Assembly: GCA_029239935.1 (NCBI GenBank)
Contig: JARBTY010000015.1
Coordinates: forward strand, 1 to 32,413
Length of the DNA: 32,413 bases
Reading direction: 5' to 3'
From: Clostridia bacterium
GTDB lineage: Bacteria > Bacillota_A > Clostridia > Lachnospirales > Cellulosilyticaceae
The notes beneath the pieces are model-generated. The model did no database searches, had not been told where the DNA came from, and saw nothing but the letters and a program-made list of their open reading frames with translations. The translations under genes and the position numbers were made by a program. How positions within the stretch are numbered: the stretch's first letter is position 1; each line of letters opens with the position of its first letter. Below are positions 1-8,000 of this stretch, piece after piece.

Positions 1-992
1 CGCTTTTTATCATCTATCGATACGTCTATCTGTGTCTCTAACATCTCAATAGCATCTATCTGGGCATCAAATTCTTGTATGGCCTCATTCACAGAGCTGG
101 CCAGATCTCCTGTCCCCTCATTACCTTCCATAGATTCTATCATATTAATGTATTCAGCAAATGCCTTATCTTCCATAAAAATCTTAAAAACATCTTTAAG
201 GTAGCTTTTTACTGTGTCTTCTTTAAGCACTATCTGATAAGTCTTATAGTTTTTGTTATTTTCACCCTGACCTACTGTTTCTTTGCCTATATACTTTACT
301 TCTGATTCTTTAAAAGCTTGCGTCGTCCTCTGTTCTATCTGATCAAGCAGATCATTACTTAGTCTTTGCTTAGACACATTATCAAAGTAATTCATCAAAA
401 TGTCATAATCTTTTTCCTCAAGAGGAATCCCTGTCATGGCACATAAGGCTGATTGATTATAGTCTTCTACAAACGTCCCTAAATTAACTGTCATATACCT
501 ATCGAATAGTTCTGAAATATTAAAGCCCATCTCTTCCTGATCTTTATAAAAATCCGCCCCTAATAATCTTAAACTATTTTGATTGATGGTAAACTGCCCT
601 AATAACTTACTATTCTCCTGGTTTCTTTTAAGTTCTGTTGCAATCCCTATACCACGGGCCATACGTTTAATTTCCTCTGCACCTTCACCTGTCATGTCTT
701 CAAGTCTTATCTCGAAATTATTTTGAATAGCCTGTTCTTTTAGGATTTCATCTAGCAAAGCCCCGCCTGTGAGTTCTCTTACTGCCTGAGTCTCACTTAC
801 TAAAGCGGCTTGTGTATTTTTGAGAGCCTCTCCAACATATACTTTAGGAAGTAATGTAGGAACGATAGCTTGAGCAGCAGCTATGCCTACCATTCCTATA
901 CCTATTATAGCTCCGATTAAAACCCCTAGCCTTTTGCGGCCGATTCGATTGATTATAGATTTTATAGTTTGTTTATTATTATTTTCTGTCAT
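1..992 (-). CDS. Membrane-anchored protein of unknown function (3' end beyond window)
   Basis: This open frame reads without a stop from an ATG at 992 to the window edge, giving about 330 residues and lacking its C-terminus. An AGGAG ribosome site sits just before the ATG. The N-terminus is short and basic (…NRIGRKR) and is followed by one hydrophobic segment at about residues 20-43, so it is probably a signal anchor. The rest is polar, rich in Glu, Asp and Asn, with no cysteine cluster or catalytic motif I recognise. It begins 11 bp after the stop of the HAD hydrolase gene, so the two are likely co-transcribed. I do not recognise the family. It could be an extracytoplasmic lipid- or wall-associated protein, but nothing in the sequence proves that. 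Confidence 0.8.
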   Translation of the reverse strand, partial: MTENNNKQTIKSIINRIGRKRLGVLIGAIIGIGMVGIAAAQAIVPTLLPKVYVGEALKNTQAALVSETQAVRELTGGALLDEILKEQAIQNNFEIRLEDMTGEGAEEIKRMARGIGIATELKRNQENSKLLGQFTINQNSLRLLGADFYKDQEEMGFNISELFDRYMTVNLGTFVEDYNQSALCAMTGIPLEEKDYDILMNYFDNVSKQRLSNDLLDQIEQRTTQAFKESEVKYIGKETVGQGENNKNYKTYQIVLKEDTVKSYLKDVFKIFMEDKAFAEYINMIESMEGNEGTGDLASSVNEAIQEFDAQIDAIEMLETQIDVSIDDKK

Positions 993-1003
993 TGTACACT
1001 CCT

Positions 1004-1669
1004 TTATTTTACATCTGATAATACAAATTGTCTTAAAATCTCCACAGAGGGAAAATAGTAGTCTGCATTTTTTTTCATATAAGTTATAACATCCGGTACC
1101 CTGTGGGACCATCCTGCCGCTGCAAAGGGTACGCCGCATGTTTTGGCCATATCTAAACCTGGCTTCAGGTCATCCACAACCAGTATTTCATCACACTTCA
1201 AATCATACCTTTTCATAATTTCTGTTAGAGGATAGCTGCTTGGTTTTCTCTGATGCTGCGGCAGCTCCCATCCAAATATCAAATCCGGAACCAGCTGACA
1301 CTTTAACTTGTAATCTCTTATAATCTGCTCGCTTTCAGAGTGTGATACAACTGCTACTATCCCTCCTGCAGCCTTAAACGCTTTGATCAATTCAGGGAAT
1401 CCCTCATAGAATTCCGGTATTTTTTCTCTTACATGTTTCTTCCAAATGTTATACTGAACAGCTTGTTCTTCCTGAGTAAATGCCATGACCTTTGTACAGA
1501 GTTCTGAAAACCCCGGATTAAAGCAATAGGAAATAAACGCCTCTAAGCTTAAAGGTTCCCTTTCAGGCCTCAATATTTCTAATGCTTCTACAAAAGACGG
1601 ATAATGAATAGTTGGTGTACTTTTAACCACCGTATCATCATGATCTAAAACCAAACAACGATATCGCAC
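1004..1669 (-). CDS. HAD-superfamily hydrolase (phosphatase-like)
   Basis: This 221-residue protein has the HAD motifs in order: motif I LDHDDT (nucleophile D9, acid/base D11), motif II Ser109 in VVSHSES, a basic residue near K142 (RKPS), and motif IV VVDD (D166, D167). The long helical insert between motifs I and II fits a C1-cap enzyme of the phosphoglycolate phosphatase / PpaX type. The natural substrate cannot be read from sequence. Translation starts at GTG, supported by GGAGG seven bases upstream; no ATG gives a better N-terminus because the nucleophile lies at residue 9. A promoter with an extended -10 lies upstream at about 1710-1740. The gene is followed after 11 bp by the membrane-anchored protein. 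Confidence 0.9.
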   Translation of the reverse strand: MRYRCLVLDHDDTVVKSTPTIHYPSFVEALEILRPEREPLSLEAFISYCFNPGFSELCTKVMAFTQEEQAVQYNIWKKHVREKIPEFYEGFPELIKAFKAAGGIVAVVSHSESEQIIRDYKLKCQLVPDLIFGWELPQHQRKPSSYPLTEIMKRYDLKCDEILVVDDLKPGLDMAKTCGVPFAAAGWSHRVPDVITYMKKNADYYFPSVEILRQFVLSDVK

Positions 1670-1709
1670 GGTTGCACCTCCATTGGTTCTTTCTTAGTTG
1701 ATTTTCTCT

Positions 1710-1739
1710 ATTATAACATATTTAGACAACTATTAGACA
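1710..1739 (-). promoter_or_regulatory. Predicted promoter of the HAD gene
   Basis: On the minus strand a perfect TATAAT preceded by TGT (extended -10) lies at 1710-1718, about 40 bases before the GTG start. The -35 is weak (TGTCTA-like at 18 bp spacing), as is usual for extended -10 promoters. Confidence 0.5.
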
Positions 1740-1773
1740 CCTTAGATACGATTGTGAAAAGTTGACAAAGATT

Positions 1774-1812
1774 AAAGAGGCTTTCCTTTAGTTAAAGTGA
1801 AAAGCCTCTTTG
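1774..1812 (-). terminator. Intrinsic terminator after the amino-acid permease
   Basis: A long hairpin lies 13 bases past the permease stop. Its arms AAAGAGGCTTT and AAAAGCCTCTTT pair almost perfectly, with an inner CTTT/AAAG pair. The U-tract is modest on the minus strand. Confidence 0.75.
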
Positions 1813-1824
1813 TCAAAAGCATTT

Positions 1825-3264
1825 TTAATCTTTACCCTTCTCTTTGATTCCCTCAGTCAGTTCCTCCGAAAATTCTACTGAGAAATTTGTCCCATAGTCT
1901 ATATGCTCTGGCCTTATGTTGGACATATGAGTTCTTTGGGACTGTCTTGCAAATTTCATCACACCATAAATGGCTGCATATATAACGACCATTATACAGC
2001 CCGCTATAAGCCCTGATGCTTGTCCAGAGATAAAAGGCATACTTAAAATAATAATAATCATACTAATCAAGGCAATCAAAGAACTATAAGGATATCCTGG
2101 CATCAGGCATTTCCCATCCACTGGGCGTCCATTTTTTTTGCGATATTTTATGTGGGCTGCTACAATAACTGCATACGTAAAAAGTAGTGCAAAGCCACCG
2201 GCGCTTATCAAAAAAAGATAGACACTAGGAAGCAGCATTCCAAGGCCTAATCCTAACAGCATCGCCGCCCCCGAAAAGATAATGCTTCGGTAAGGGACAT
2301 CTTTTTTATCTTTTAGCCATCTGGGAGCATGTCCTTCATCTGCCAGTGATCTCATCATTCTTCCTATTCCGAACATCGCCGCCAGCATTGTAGATAGTAT
2401 GGCTGTAATAAGTACAAGATTAATGATGGTTCCAGCCCACCCCATACCCCATCTTGAAAGAGCTGCTACCATTGGACTGATATTTTCGCTAAGCTCTGAT
2501 GTAGGAATAAGTGGTAAGAGTACAATAACCGATACAATATAAAATCCTACCAGACATAAGACTGTATAATGAATGGCTTTAGGAACTGTTTCTTTTGGAT
2601 TTTCCGTCTCTGATGCCGCAAGGCCAATTATTTCAAATCCTGCATAAGAAAATATAACAATAAGCATACTTCCAGCAATACTTTTTATGCCTCCCGGCAT
2701 CAATGGTTCTCTCAGTAGTTCTCCCGCTCCAATAGCTGGTGTCCCCGGAATACTGCCAGTCATTAACAAAATACCTATAATGATAAAGGAAAGGATAGCG
2801 AGCAGCTTGATTGCTGCAAGGCCGCTCTCGAGTTTACTAAGTTTATCCGCACCTAACAGATTGAGCAGCGTGACTCCAATGATAATAATACTTCCCAGTA
2901 ACGCTATCGATACATTAGGTCGCCACTCTCTTACTAAAATAGATACAGCTGTGGCTTCACTGGACATAGCCAAAACCATGCCGCTCCAATATACCCACCC
3001 CACTACGAATCCTGTTCCAGGTCCAAAGGCTTGGGCTGCAAAGGTGCGAAAAGAGCCAGAATCAGGATTGGCCACAGTCATCTCCGACAACGCAAACAAT
3101 ATAAAATAAACCAATACCCCGCCTAGTATATAAGCGATTACAATAGCCGGCCCCGCCGCCTCAATAGCTACTGCTGACCCCAGAAAAAATGATCCGCCTA
3201 TAACAGTCCCCAGTGCCATCATTGTAAGCTGCCATGCCGATAGTCCTTTATGCTTTTTCTCCAT
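1825..3264 (-). CDS. APC-family amino-acid permease
   Basis: A 479-residue integral membrane protein with about 12 hydrophobic segments. The N-terminal region LSAWQLTMMALGTVIGGSFF carries the GxxIGxG-like TM1 motif of APC-superfamily amino-acid transporters, and SETENPKETVPKAI is the conserved loop after TM6. Length and motifs fit the GABA/proline/lysine permease branch. The substrate cannot be told from sequence. Two ATGs are adjacent (3267 and 3264); the second is six bases from AGGAG and is preferred. The upstream terminator-like hairpin at 3334-3373 separates it from the ABC module, so it probably has its own promoter or is controlled by attenuation. Confidence 0.88.
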   Translation of the reverse strand: MEKKHKGLSAWQLTMMALGTVIGGSFFLGSAVAIEAAGPAIVIAYILGGVLVYFILFALSEMTVANPDSGSFRTFAAQAFGPGTGFVVGWVYWSGMVLAMSSEATAVSILVREWRPNVSIALLGSIIIIGVTLLNLLGADKLSKLESGLAAIKLLAILSFIIIGILLMTGSIPGTPAIGAGELLREPLMPGGIKSIAGSMLIVIFSYAGFEIIGLAASETENPKETVPKAIHYTVLCLVGFYIVSVIVLLPLIPTSELSENISPMVAALSRWGMGWAGTIINLVLITAILSTMLAAMFGIGRMMRSLADEGHAPRWLKDKKDVPYRSIIFSGAAMLLGLGLGMLLPSVYLFLISAGGFALLFTYAVIVAAHIKYRKKNGRPVDGKCLMPGYPYSSLIALISMIIIILSMPFISGQASGLIAGCIMVVIYAAIYGVMKFARQSQRTHMSNIRPEHIDYGTNFSVEFSEELTEGIKEKGKD

Positions 3265-3333
3265 CATTTTCTCCTTTGTAGTTACAGTTCTTTATCACAT
3301 TCTAGTTTCTACAAAATATTATTCCTCAAAATC

Positions 3334-3373
3334 AAAAAAGCATACCCTTCCTTAACGGAAGGTATGCTTTTTT
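3334..3373 (-). terminator. Strong intrinsic terminator or attenuator between ABC module and permease
   Basis: The arms AAAAAAGCATACC and GGTATGCTTTTTT enclose an inner TTCC/GGAA pair and a short loop, with U-tracts in both directions. It lies 138 bases past the ABC permease stop and about 70 before the amino-acid permease start. It may end the ABC transcript or act as an attenuator for the permease. Confidence 0.8.
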
Positions 3374-3511
3374 GGTGAAGCCGAGGAAAGTTAAACAAAT
3401 CCAGTGTTTAAGCCATCTTTCTAAGATAGGTGTAAAAAAGATTTTGCCTGTATCCTGTTATGGGCTTTACTTCCAATTTAGCATAATTCCTCCGCGCTAT
3501 TGATCCCTCAT
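3374..3511 (-). other. Intergenic leader or 3' UTR of unclear role
   Basis: No gene is evident in this 138-base stretch. On the minus strand it contains GGAGG, a short gap and a five-codon reading frame (MLNWK, stop), then a small hairpin CCTATCTT/AAGATGG and possible AAGCC/GGCTT pairing, ending at the terminator. I compared it by eye with lysine, glycine, T-box and SAM leaders and it fits none. Confidence 0.3.
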
Positions 3512-4276
3512 TTATAGTTGCTTCTTTCTAAATATCAATACCGATAACACTACAAAAAGCAATGAAAGCAGGAAGGAGATCAAGATAGTGCAATAGAGCG
3601 AAGATACCTCTATGGAGTTTGTTATGAGTCCCAAATTATCAGTCACTAACGAAATTGGATTATACCTATGCGCCGCCGGCATGATATTCACAAGCATACA
3701 AACAACTACTGCCGCGCCTGTGCTGAGCAAGCATCCATGATTGCTTTTCGTCAGAGTTGCGCAAAGCAATAATATAGCTAGTAAAAACACACCAAACAGC
3801 CATAGGCAAAACGTGGCAAACAATAGACTTACTATTTCGCCAGCTGGGAAAAGATATACCGTGTAACCATAAGTCAGTCCGAAGCATAGCGCAATACTGA
3901 TCGTCCAAACCAGAACCATACAGGTGTATTTTGAAAGGATGACCGCAGTCCGAGACAATCCTTTTGTCAGCATATTGATAAGCGTCCCCTTAGACAGCTC
4001 CGATGACAAAACGGGGCTGAATAAGATTACCATCACAAACAGTCCCATTTGCGTTGCGTTCTTGAAAAACTGCGTCCATGAGTCAAAAGCAGTCGCCTCC
4101 GGCAAGGTCATAGTGATGCTGTCCGACATGAGGTTTCCAAGTATTTCTGGCAGCAGTTTTGCCATGAGGGGATTTGTGATTCCGAAAACCGCGAAGACAA
4201 TCAACATAATGAGCAGCTTATAGGTTTTTGCGTATTCAAAAATCTCTTTTTTCAGAAAAGCAGAGTAGTTTTTCAC
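3512..4276 (-). CDS. ABC-2 type transporter permease
   Basis: A 254-residue membrane protein with about six hydrophobic segments (near residues 20-40, 70-90, 115-138, 148-172, 183-203 and 225-247). LSSELSKGTLINMLTKGLSRTAV is typical of the cytoplasmic coupling region of ABC-2 permeases of the BcrB/NatB/YhaP kind. The start is GTG at 4276, which overlaps the ATPase stop as GTGA, so translation is coupled. It forms the membrane half of an exporter with the upstream ATPase. Likely cargoes for this class are peptide antibiotics, ions or lipids, but the substrate is unknown. It is the last gene of the module. Confidence 0.88.
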   Translation of the reverse strand: MKNYSAFLKKEIFEYAKTYKLLIMLIVFAVFGITNPLMAKLLPEILGNLMSDSITMTLPEATAFDSWTQFFKNATQMGLFVMVILFSPVLSSELSKGTLINMLTKGLSRTAVILSKYTCMVLVWTISIALCFGLTYGYTVYLFPAGEIVSLLFATFCLWLFGVFLLAILLLCATLTKSNHGCLLSTGAAVVVCMLVNIMPAAHRYNPISLVTDNLGLITNSIEVSSLYCTILISFLLSLLFVVLSVLIFRKKQL

Positions 4277-5190
4277 CCTACCACCTCCACAAACAGACTT
4301 TCCAGCGTCGGCTCCATAACTGCAAACTTCAATGGAATAATCCGCTTTTGCGCTAACACACCCAGCAGAAAATGTCCGTCCATATTGTGATTGGCAAAAA
4401 GCACCGTCACAGTGTTTCCATTGCGTGACAAACTGATTGCCGGCTGCCTGAGTTCCTCCGTGTTCTCGAATAAAGATGCTTCCTTTGCACTGCCAAATTC
4501 AATGATAAACCCACTATGCCTGTGCCGCTCTTTGATTTCCGAAAGCGTACCGTGTAATACCAGCCTGCCTTTGTGCAATACCGCAATGCGGTCGCATACT
4601 CTTTCTACGTCCGACAGGATATGGGTCGAAAACACAACAGTTGTTTTTCCTTTCACCGCAAGTAGGATGTCTAGTATTTCCTTCCTGCCGATTGGGTCAA
4701 GTGCTGATGTCGGTTCGTCGCATATGAGAAGTTTGGGCTCGTTTAGCAAGGCCTGTGCGATACCAAGGCGCTGCTTCATCCCTCGTGAAAACCCACTGAT
4801 TTTCTTTTTTTCGTCTTTAAGCCCCACAAGCGAGAGTAATTCCTCGCTCTTCAATTTGGTCTTTGCTTTCGTAAGGCCGGTTATTTCACCGCATAGCTTC
4901 AGATATTCCATTGGCCTCATATATCCATAGAACTCAGGAACATCTGGAAGAAAACCTATACTACGGTTGGTTTTTGTTTCGCCAAACGCAACCTTTTCCC
5001 CACATACAGTTACCCTTCCGCTATCCGGCTTCAATAATCCCAGAACAATTTTCATCGTTGTTGTTTTACCCGCGCCATTCTGCCCGACAAAACCAAATAT
5101 AGAATGCTCCGGCACATCCATGTCAAATCCACTGAGCACTTTACGGTTTCCAAAACGCTTGAAAAGCTGATTAACCTCCAAAATACCCAT
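4273..5190 (-). CDS. ABC transporter ATP-binding protein (BcrA-like)
   Basis: This 305-residue ATPase has all nucleotide-binding motifs: Walker A GQNGAGKT (36-43), signature FSRGMKQR (134-141; the usual second Ser-Gly of LSGGQ is replaced, as is common in BcrA-type subunits), Walker B LLICDEP with D158 and E159, and the switch His190 in FSTH. The C-terminal 90 residues form the extra domain seen in the drug/bacitracin exporter class. Its ATG overlaps the stop of the PLDc_N gene by one base (TAATG), and its own stop overlaps the permease start. It should energise the ABC-2 permease, giving a four-gene coupled operon with the XRE regulator. Confidence 0.93.
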   Translation of the reverse strand: MGILEVNQLFKRFGNRKVLSGFDMDVPEHSIFGFVGQNGAGKTTTMKIVLGLLKPDSGRVTVCGEKVAFGETKTNRSIGFLPDVPEFYGYMRPMEYLKLCGEITGLTKAKTKLKSEELLSLVGLKDEKKKISGFSRGMKQRLGIAQALLNEPKLLICDEPTSALDPIGRKEILDILLAVKGKTTVVFSTHILSDVERVCDRIAVLHKGRLVLHGTLSEIKERHRHSGFIIEFGSAKEASLFENTEELRQPAISLSRNGNTVTVLFANHNMDGHFLLGVLAQKRIIPLKFAVMEPTLESLFVEVVG

Positions 5191-5396
5191 TATTCTTCAC
5201 CCCTCCCGAAGGCGAAGTATACGACCGGACCGATAATCTGCACAAACATGACGATAAAAGCCCACATCACCTTATTCCCGAAACGGTAATGGGGATGCCG
5301 TAGCACATGGACAAGGGCAGTAATACCAAGCGCAAGCTCCGCGATAACCAGCGGAATCAGAAACGGCAAATATTCTTTCAGCATATCTAAACCCAT
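5190..5396 (-). CDS. Small PLDc_N-domain membrane protein
   Basis: A 68-residue protein with two hydrophobic helices (about 8-30 and 42-62). The pattern of the second half, HPHYRFGNKVMWAFIV followed by GPVVYFAFGR, matches the PLDc_N (phospholipase D nuclease N-terminal) two-helix domain that often stands alone next to ABC exporters. No catalytic HKD motif is present, so it is not an enzyme. GGGAGG lies eight bases before the ATG. It sits between the regulator (13 bp gap) and the ATPase (1 bp overlap), which suggests a small accessory or sensor subunit of the transporter. That role is inference. Confidence 0.85.
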   Translation of the reverse strand: MGLDMLKEYLPFLIPLVIAELALGITALVHVLRHPHYRFGNKVMWAFIVMFVQIIGPVVYFAFGRGEE

Positions 5397-5409
5397 GATG
5401 TAATCCTCC

Positions 5410-6516
5410 CTAACAATTATTTTTTAGTTTTTCCATAATCCTATGAAAACGACGTTCGTCAGCCAACGCAGTAAACGCGGGGTTATTTACTATCCCGTCG
5501 GCCATGCTCTGCCGGACGATTTTTTCATCCCGTGGCAGGGCTGTTCCTAAATCAAGCTCCTCAAACCACTCATCTATCAGATTAAAGTAATCGTCTCCTT
5601 TTAGTCTCAACGGATATATATTTCCCGTTACGAGCTCCGCGTATTCTTCAAGGATTTCCAGGGCTCTGTCTGTATTTCCAAGCATCGTATATCCCTGCGC
5701 AGCTAAGATGTGGAACTTCAAGAGTATCGACGGATGAAGATTTTTTAAGTCAAAAGCCTCAGCGACGACAAGCGCCCGTCTGTATGTTTCATCAAACTGT
5801 TCCGGCTCATCTGTACAAAGCATGAGATAATAGGGAAAGGCACCAAAAAGAGAAAGCATATGCTGGTAGATACCGACTTGCAATACCGATTTTGCTTCTC
5901 TGAATTTGCCGATCATTTGGTAGGCTGGTGCAAGTAGCGTTTCTGCGGAAATTATCTTCCGGCTTGTTCCCTTAAGCAGTTCTATAACCTCATTTGGATT
6001 TCCCAGCGTCAAATCACAGAATGCCTCCATATTCAATGCGAGTTGCTTAATCTCTGCATCTTCACTTTCTTTCTTCACCCGGATAAACAGCTCCTTGGCT
6101 TCTGCAATCACAGAGAAGGTTTTATCCATGTCACCTGATTCCATGCTGTTGTTTACGAGCAACGCGCCAATTTGGAACAGCAAGGGAAAGCAGGAGAAAT
6201 ACTTTTTAGCAATCTCACGGCAATGCTCTAATACTTCATCGAATGGTTTGGAAGCAAAATCGGCGGATAGTCTCAAATACAATTTACGGATATCCTCTTT
6301 GCTCATTTGCGGCTCATAGCCCATGAGCTCATCAATGCTAATATTGAAAAAGGCCGCAAGCTGTGGAAGAAAAGTAATGTCTGGATAACTCTGACCTGTT
6401 TCCCATTTAGAAACGGAAGCCTTGGATACTCCAATGTAGCTTGCAATATCGTCTTGTGTCAGTCCTTTTTCTCTGCGCTTATTTACGATCGTCCGTGCAA
6501 TATTAATTTCTTTCAT
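5410..6516 (-). CDS. XRE-family transcriptional regulator with helical repeat domain
   Basis: A 368-residue regulator. Residues 9-63 are a Cro/C1-type helix-turn-helix (REKGLTQDDIASYIGVSKAS, then KWETG). The remainder is all-helical and TPR-like, a layout used by peptide- or ligand-sensing regulators. I take the ATG at 6516 because GGAGGTG lies six bases before it; an earlier ATG at 6564 would sit on top of the promoter. It is the first gene of the module with PLDc_N and the ABC exporter. Two copies of a GTTGA/TCAAC palindrome overlap its promoter, so it probably regulates itself and the whole operon. The inducer is unknown. Confidence 0.9.
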   Translation of the reverse strand: MKEINIARTIVNKRREKGLTQDDIASYIGVSKASVSKWETGQSYPDITFLPQLAAFFNISIDELMGYEPQMSKEDIRKLYLRLSADFASKPFDEVLEHCREIAKKYFSCFPLLFQIGALLVNNSMESGDMDKTFSVIAEAKELFIRVKKESEDAEIKQLALNMEAFCDLTLGNPNEVIELLKGTSRKIISAETLLAPAYQMIGKFREAKSVLQVGIYQHMLSLFGAFPYYLMLCTDEPEQFDETYRRALVVAEAFDLKNLHPSILLKFHILAAQGYTMLGNTDRALEILEEYAELVTGNIYPLRLKGDDYFNLIDEWFEELDLGTALPRDEKIVRQSMADGIVNNPAFTALADERRFHRIMEKLKNNC

Positions 6517-6533
6517 GTTTGTCACCTCCACTA

Positions 6534-6568
6534 TTATTATACTAGTTGACAAAATCAACTTCAATGGA
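6534..6568 (-). promoter_or_regulatory. Promoter of the XRE/ABC operon
   Basis: On the minus strand TTGAAG, 17 bp, TATAAT lies just upstream of the GGAGGTG ribosome site. The spacer is filled by palindrome 1 (6545-6559), so a bound repressor would block RNA polymerase directly. Confidence 0.65.
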
Positions 6569-6599
6569 TCTGCGGTTGATTTAAGTTGATAAAATCAAC
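6545..6599. promoter_or_regulatory. Twin palindromic operators of the XRE regulator
   Basis: GTTGACAAAATCAAC at 6545-6559 and GTTGATAAAATCAAC at 6585-6599 are near-identical 15-bp palindromes exactly 40 bp apart, about four helical turns, so they lie on the same face of DNA. An extra half site GTTGAT lies at 6575-6580. Position between the -35 and -10 elements suggests repression. Confidence 0.65.
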
Positions 6600-6673
6600 C
6601 TCAGAGAAACTTATAGCATTCACATCTCGGCTCTCCGGTTCTTTGATGCTTTCATTTTCTGTTTTGATTTAAT

Positions 6674-6708
6674 ATAAAAAAAGGCTTTCACTTTTTACAG
6701 TGAAAGCC
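6674..6708 (-). terminator. Intrinsic terminator after tRNA-Arg(CCU)
   Basis: A ten-base-pair stem GGCTTTCACT/AGTGAAAGCC with a short loop is followed on the minus strand by seven U residues. It lies about 60 bases past the tRNA 3' end. Confidence 0.85.
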
Positions 6709-6770
6709 CCCGAAAGGCGCGGATTTACTGGCTTTGCAGTCAATAAATCTATATTGCCTTTTGCTTTTGA

Positions 6771-6844
6771 TGTTCCCGGCGGGAATTGAACCCACGGCCT
6801 ACCGCTTAGGAGGCGGTCGCTCTATCCAACTGAGCTACGGAAAC
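6771..6844 (-). tRNA. tRNA-Arg (anticodon CCU)
   Basis: A full cloverleaf can be read on the minus strand: acceptor GTTTCCG/CGGGAAC, D-arm with AGCTCAGTTGGATAGAGC, anticodon stem ACCGC/GCGGT with loop CTCCTAA (anticodon CCU, reading AGG), and T-loop TTCAATT. The discriminator base is A and CCA is not encoded. Confidence 0.96.
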
Positions 6845-6948
6845 ATACTATATAATCACATATATAATGTTGACCAGCGTCGCCTGATTAGGTCAACATT
6901 TGGTCAACAATTATTATAGTACATTTTTATATGCTTTTCGTCAAGTAT

Positions 6949-7827
6949 TTATTTAGTAATAATACTTCCTTGAAGCCAGCAAGTACCCATAAATCGCATA
7001 CCCACACTTGGTTCTCCTACCAAAACACTTTTATTAATCATGACCTCAAGAGGCATGTCATTAACATTTAATACAAATAAATACATCTCTTCCTTGGTCT
7101 TCTTATTTCTTCTAGTCCTTATTTCAGTTATTTCTCCTAACACTGCATAAGTTGCATCTACCAAAGTAGTAGGAACAAAATATCCGCTCATAATAGAAAG
7201 AAAATCTTCTTCCAGCATACGCTCTTTAAGCTGCTCATCTAGTTCTCTTTCTTCCTGCTCCAACTGTTCTTTAGCCTCTTCATCACCTTCCCTGGCTCTC
7301 TGAATGATTACTTTTAACTTTTCACGTTCTTCTTTTTCAACGACTTCTTCTTCCTCATTTCTTTCGATGGGAAGAATAATTGTTCCCTCCATAGCTAAAC
7401 CTGCTACTTTGACTTTATTGAAAGTCTTTTTAGTATCAAGCATCTCAGTATATTCAACAACATTTTGAAGCCAAAATATAAACTGCATACCTGTTTCTCT
7501 TTCCTCACAGACTGCATAATAGGTATATTCATCATCCACACATTCTACAACCAAGTCCTCTACATGAATCATATGATGAGATTCAACATAAGGCTCACAT
7601 TGCTCGACTTGTATTTTAGTATCCTTTTGACCAGCTTTTACCACTATTCTTACCATCACATACGTATCTTCAGCAAAAGCCTTGGAATACTCTGCTAATA
7701 TATCGTTATTTTTAGTTCGACTAGCAATCTGTTTAGTAGGGGTATCTAAAATTTCACCTACTATATCTTCTATTTTATACTCACTATCTGCTTTTGAAAA
7801 ACCTACTGCTGTAATTGGAGATTCCAT
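6949..7827 (-). CDS. Protein of unknown function with acidic coiled-coil middle
   Basis: This protein of about 292 residues has no signal peptide or membrane segment and is presumably cytoplasmic. Near the N-terminus is ITAVGFSKAD; residues about 155-205 are a highly charged Glu/Lys/Arg stretch likely to form a coiled coil; the C-terminal 90 residues look like a compact beta-rich domain ending SVGMRFMGTCWLQGS. It resembles the uncharacterised DUF3881-type proteins of Lachnospirales, but I recall this family only loosely. Two in-frame ATGs exist; the one at 7827 is six bases from an AGAGGGGG site and is preferred over 7833, which abuts it. A good promoter lies at 7913-7942. Confidence 0.8.
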   Translation of the reverse strand: MESPITAVGFSKADSEYKIEDIVGEILDTPTKQIASRTKNNDILAEYSKAFAEDTYVMVRIVVKAGQKDTKIQVEQCEPYVESHHMIHVEDLVVECVDDEYTYYAVCEERETGMQFIFWLQNVVEYTEMLDTKKTFNKVKVAGLAMEGTIILPIERNEEEEVVEKEEREKLKVIIQRAREGDEEAKEQLEQEERELDEQLKERMLEEDFLSIMSGYFVPTTLVDATYAVLGEITEIRTRRNKKTKEEMYLFVLNVNDMPLEVMINKSVLVGEPSVGMRFMGTCWLQGSIITK

Positions 7828-7912
7828 ATTCATCCCCCTCTCATTATATCGATTAGCATAATTTTTACTTATTATGTCTTTTTAAAATGCTCTATAGCTA
7901 GATATCATTCCT

Positions 7913-7942
7913 ATTATACATGAGTTTATTTACAACTTTCAA
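7913..7942 (-). promoter_or_regulatory. Promoter of the unknown-function gene
   Basis: TTGAAA, 18 bp, TATAAT preceded directly by ATG, on the minus strand about 85 bases before the start codon. Confidence 0.6.
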
Positions 7943-8000
7943 GTAAATTTGCTCTTTATTAAATATATCTTTCTAAGGGTTATAATATGAATAAAGCTTT

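Noticed and set aside
2687..3109. Long plus-strand frame opposite the amino-acid permease
   Set aside because: It is antisense to conserved membrane helices, has no ribosome site and a composition dictated by the real gene.
3374..3511. Lysine, glycine or T-box riboswitch before the permease
   Set aside because: None of the conserved core sequences of those classes could be found on the minus strand.
4391..4930. 179-codon plus-strand frame opposite the ABC ATPase
   Set aside because: The minus-strand ATPase motifs are complete, so this is a shadow frame.
6734..6919. Plus-strand reading frame over the tRNA-Arg(CCU)
   Set aside because: It runs across the tRNA gene on the opposite strand and has no ribosome site or recognisable product.
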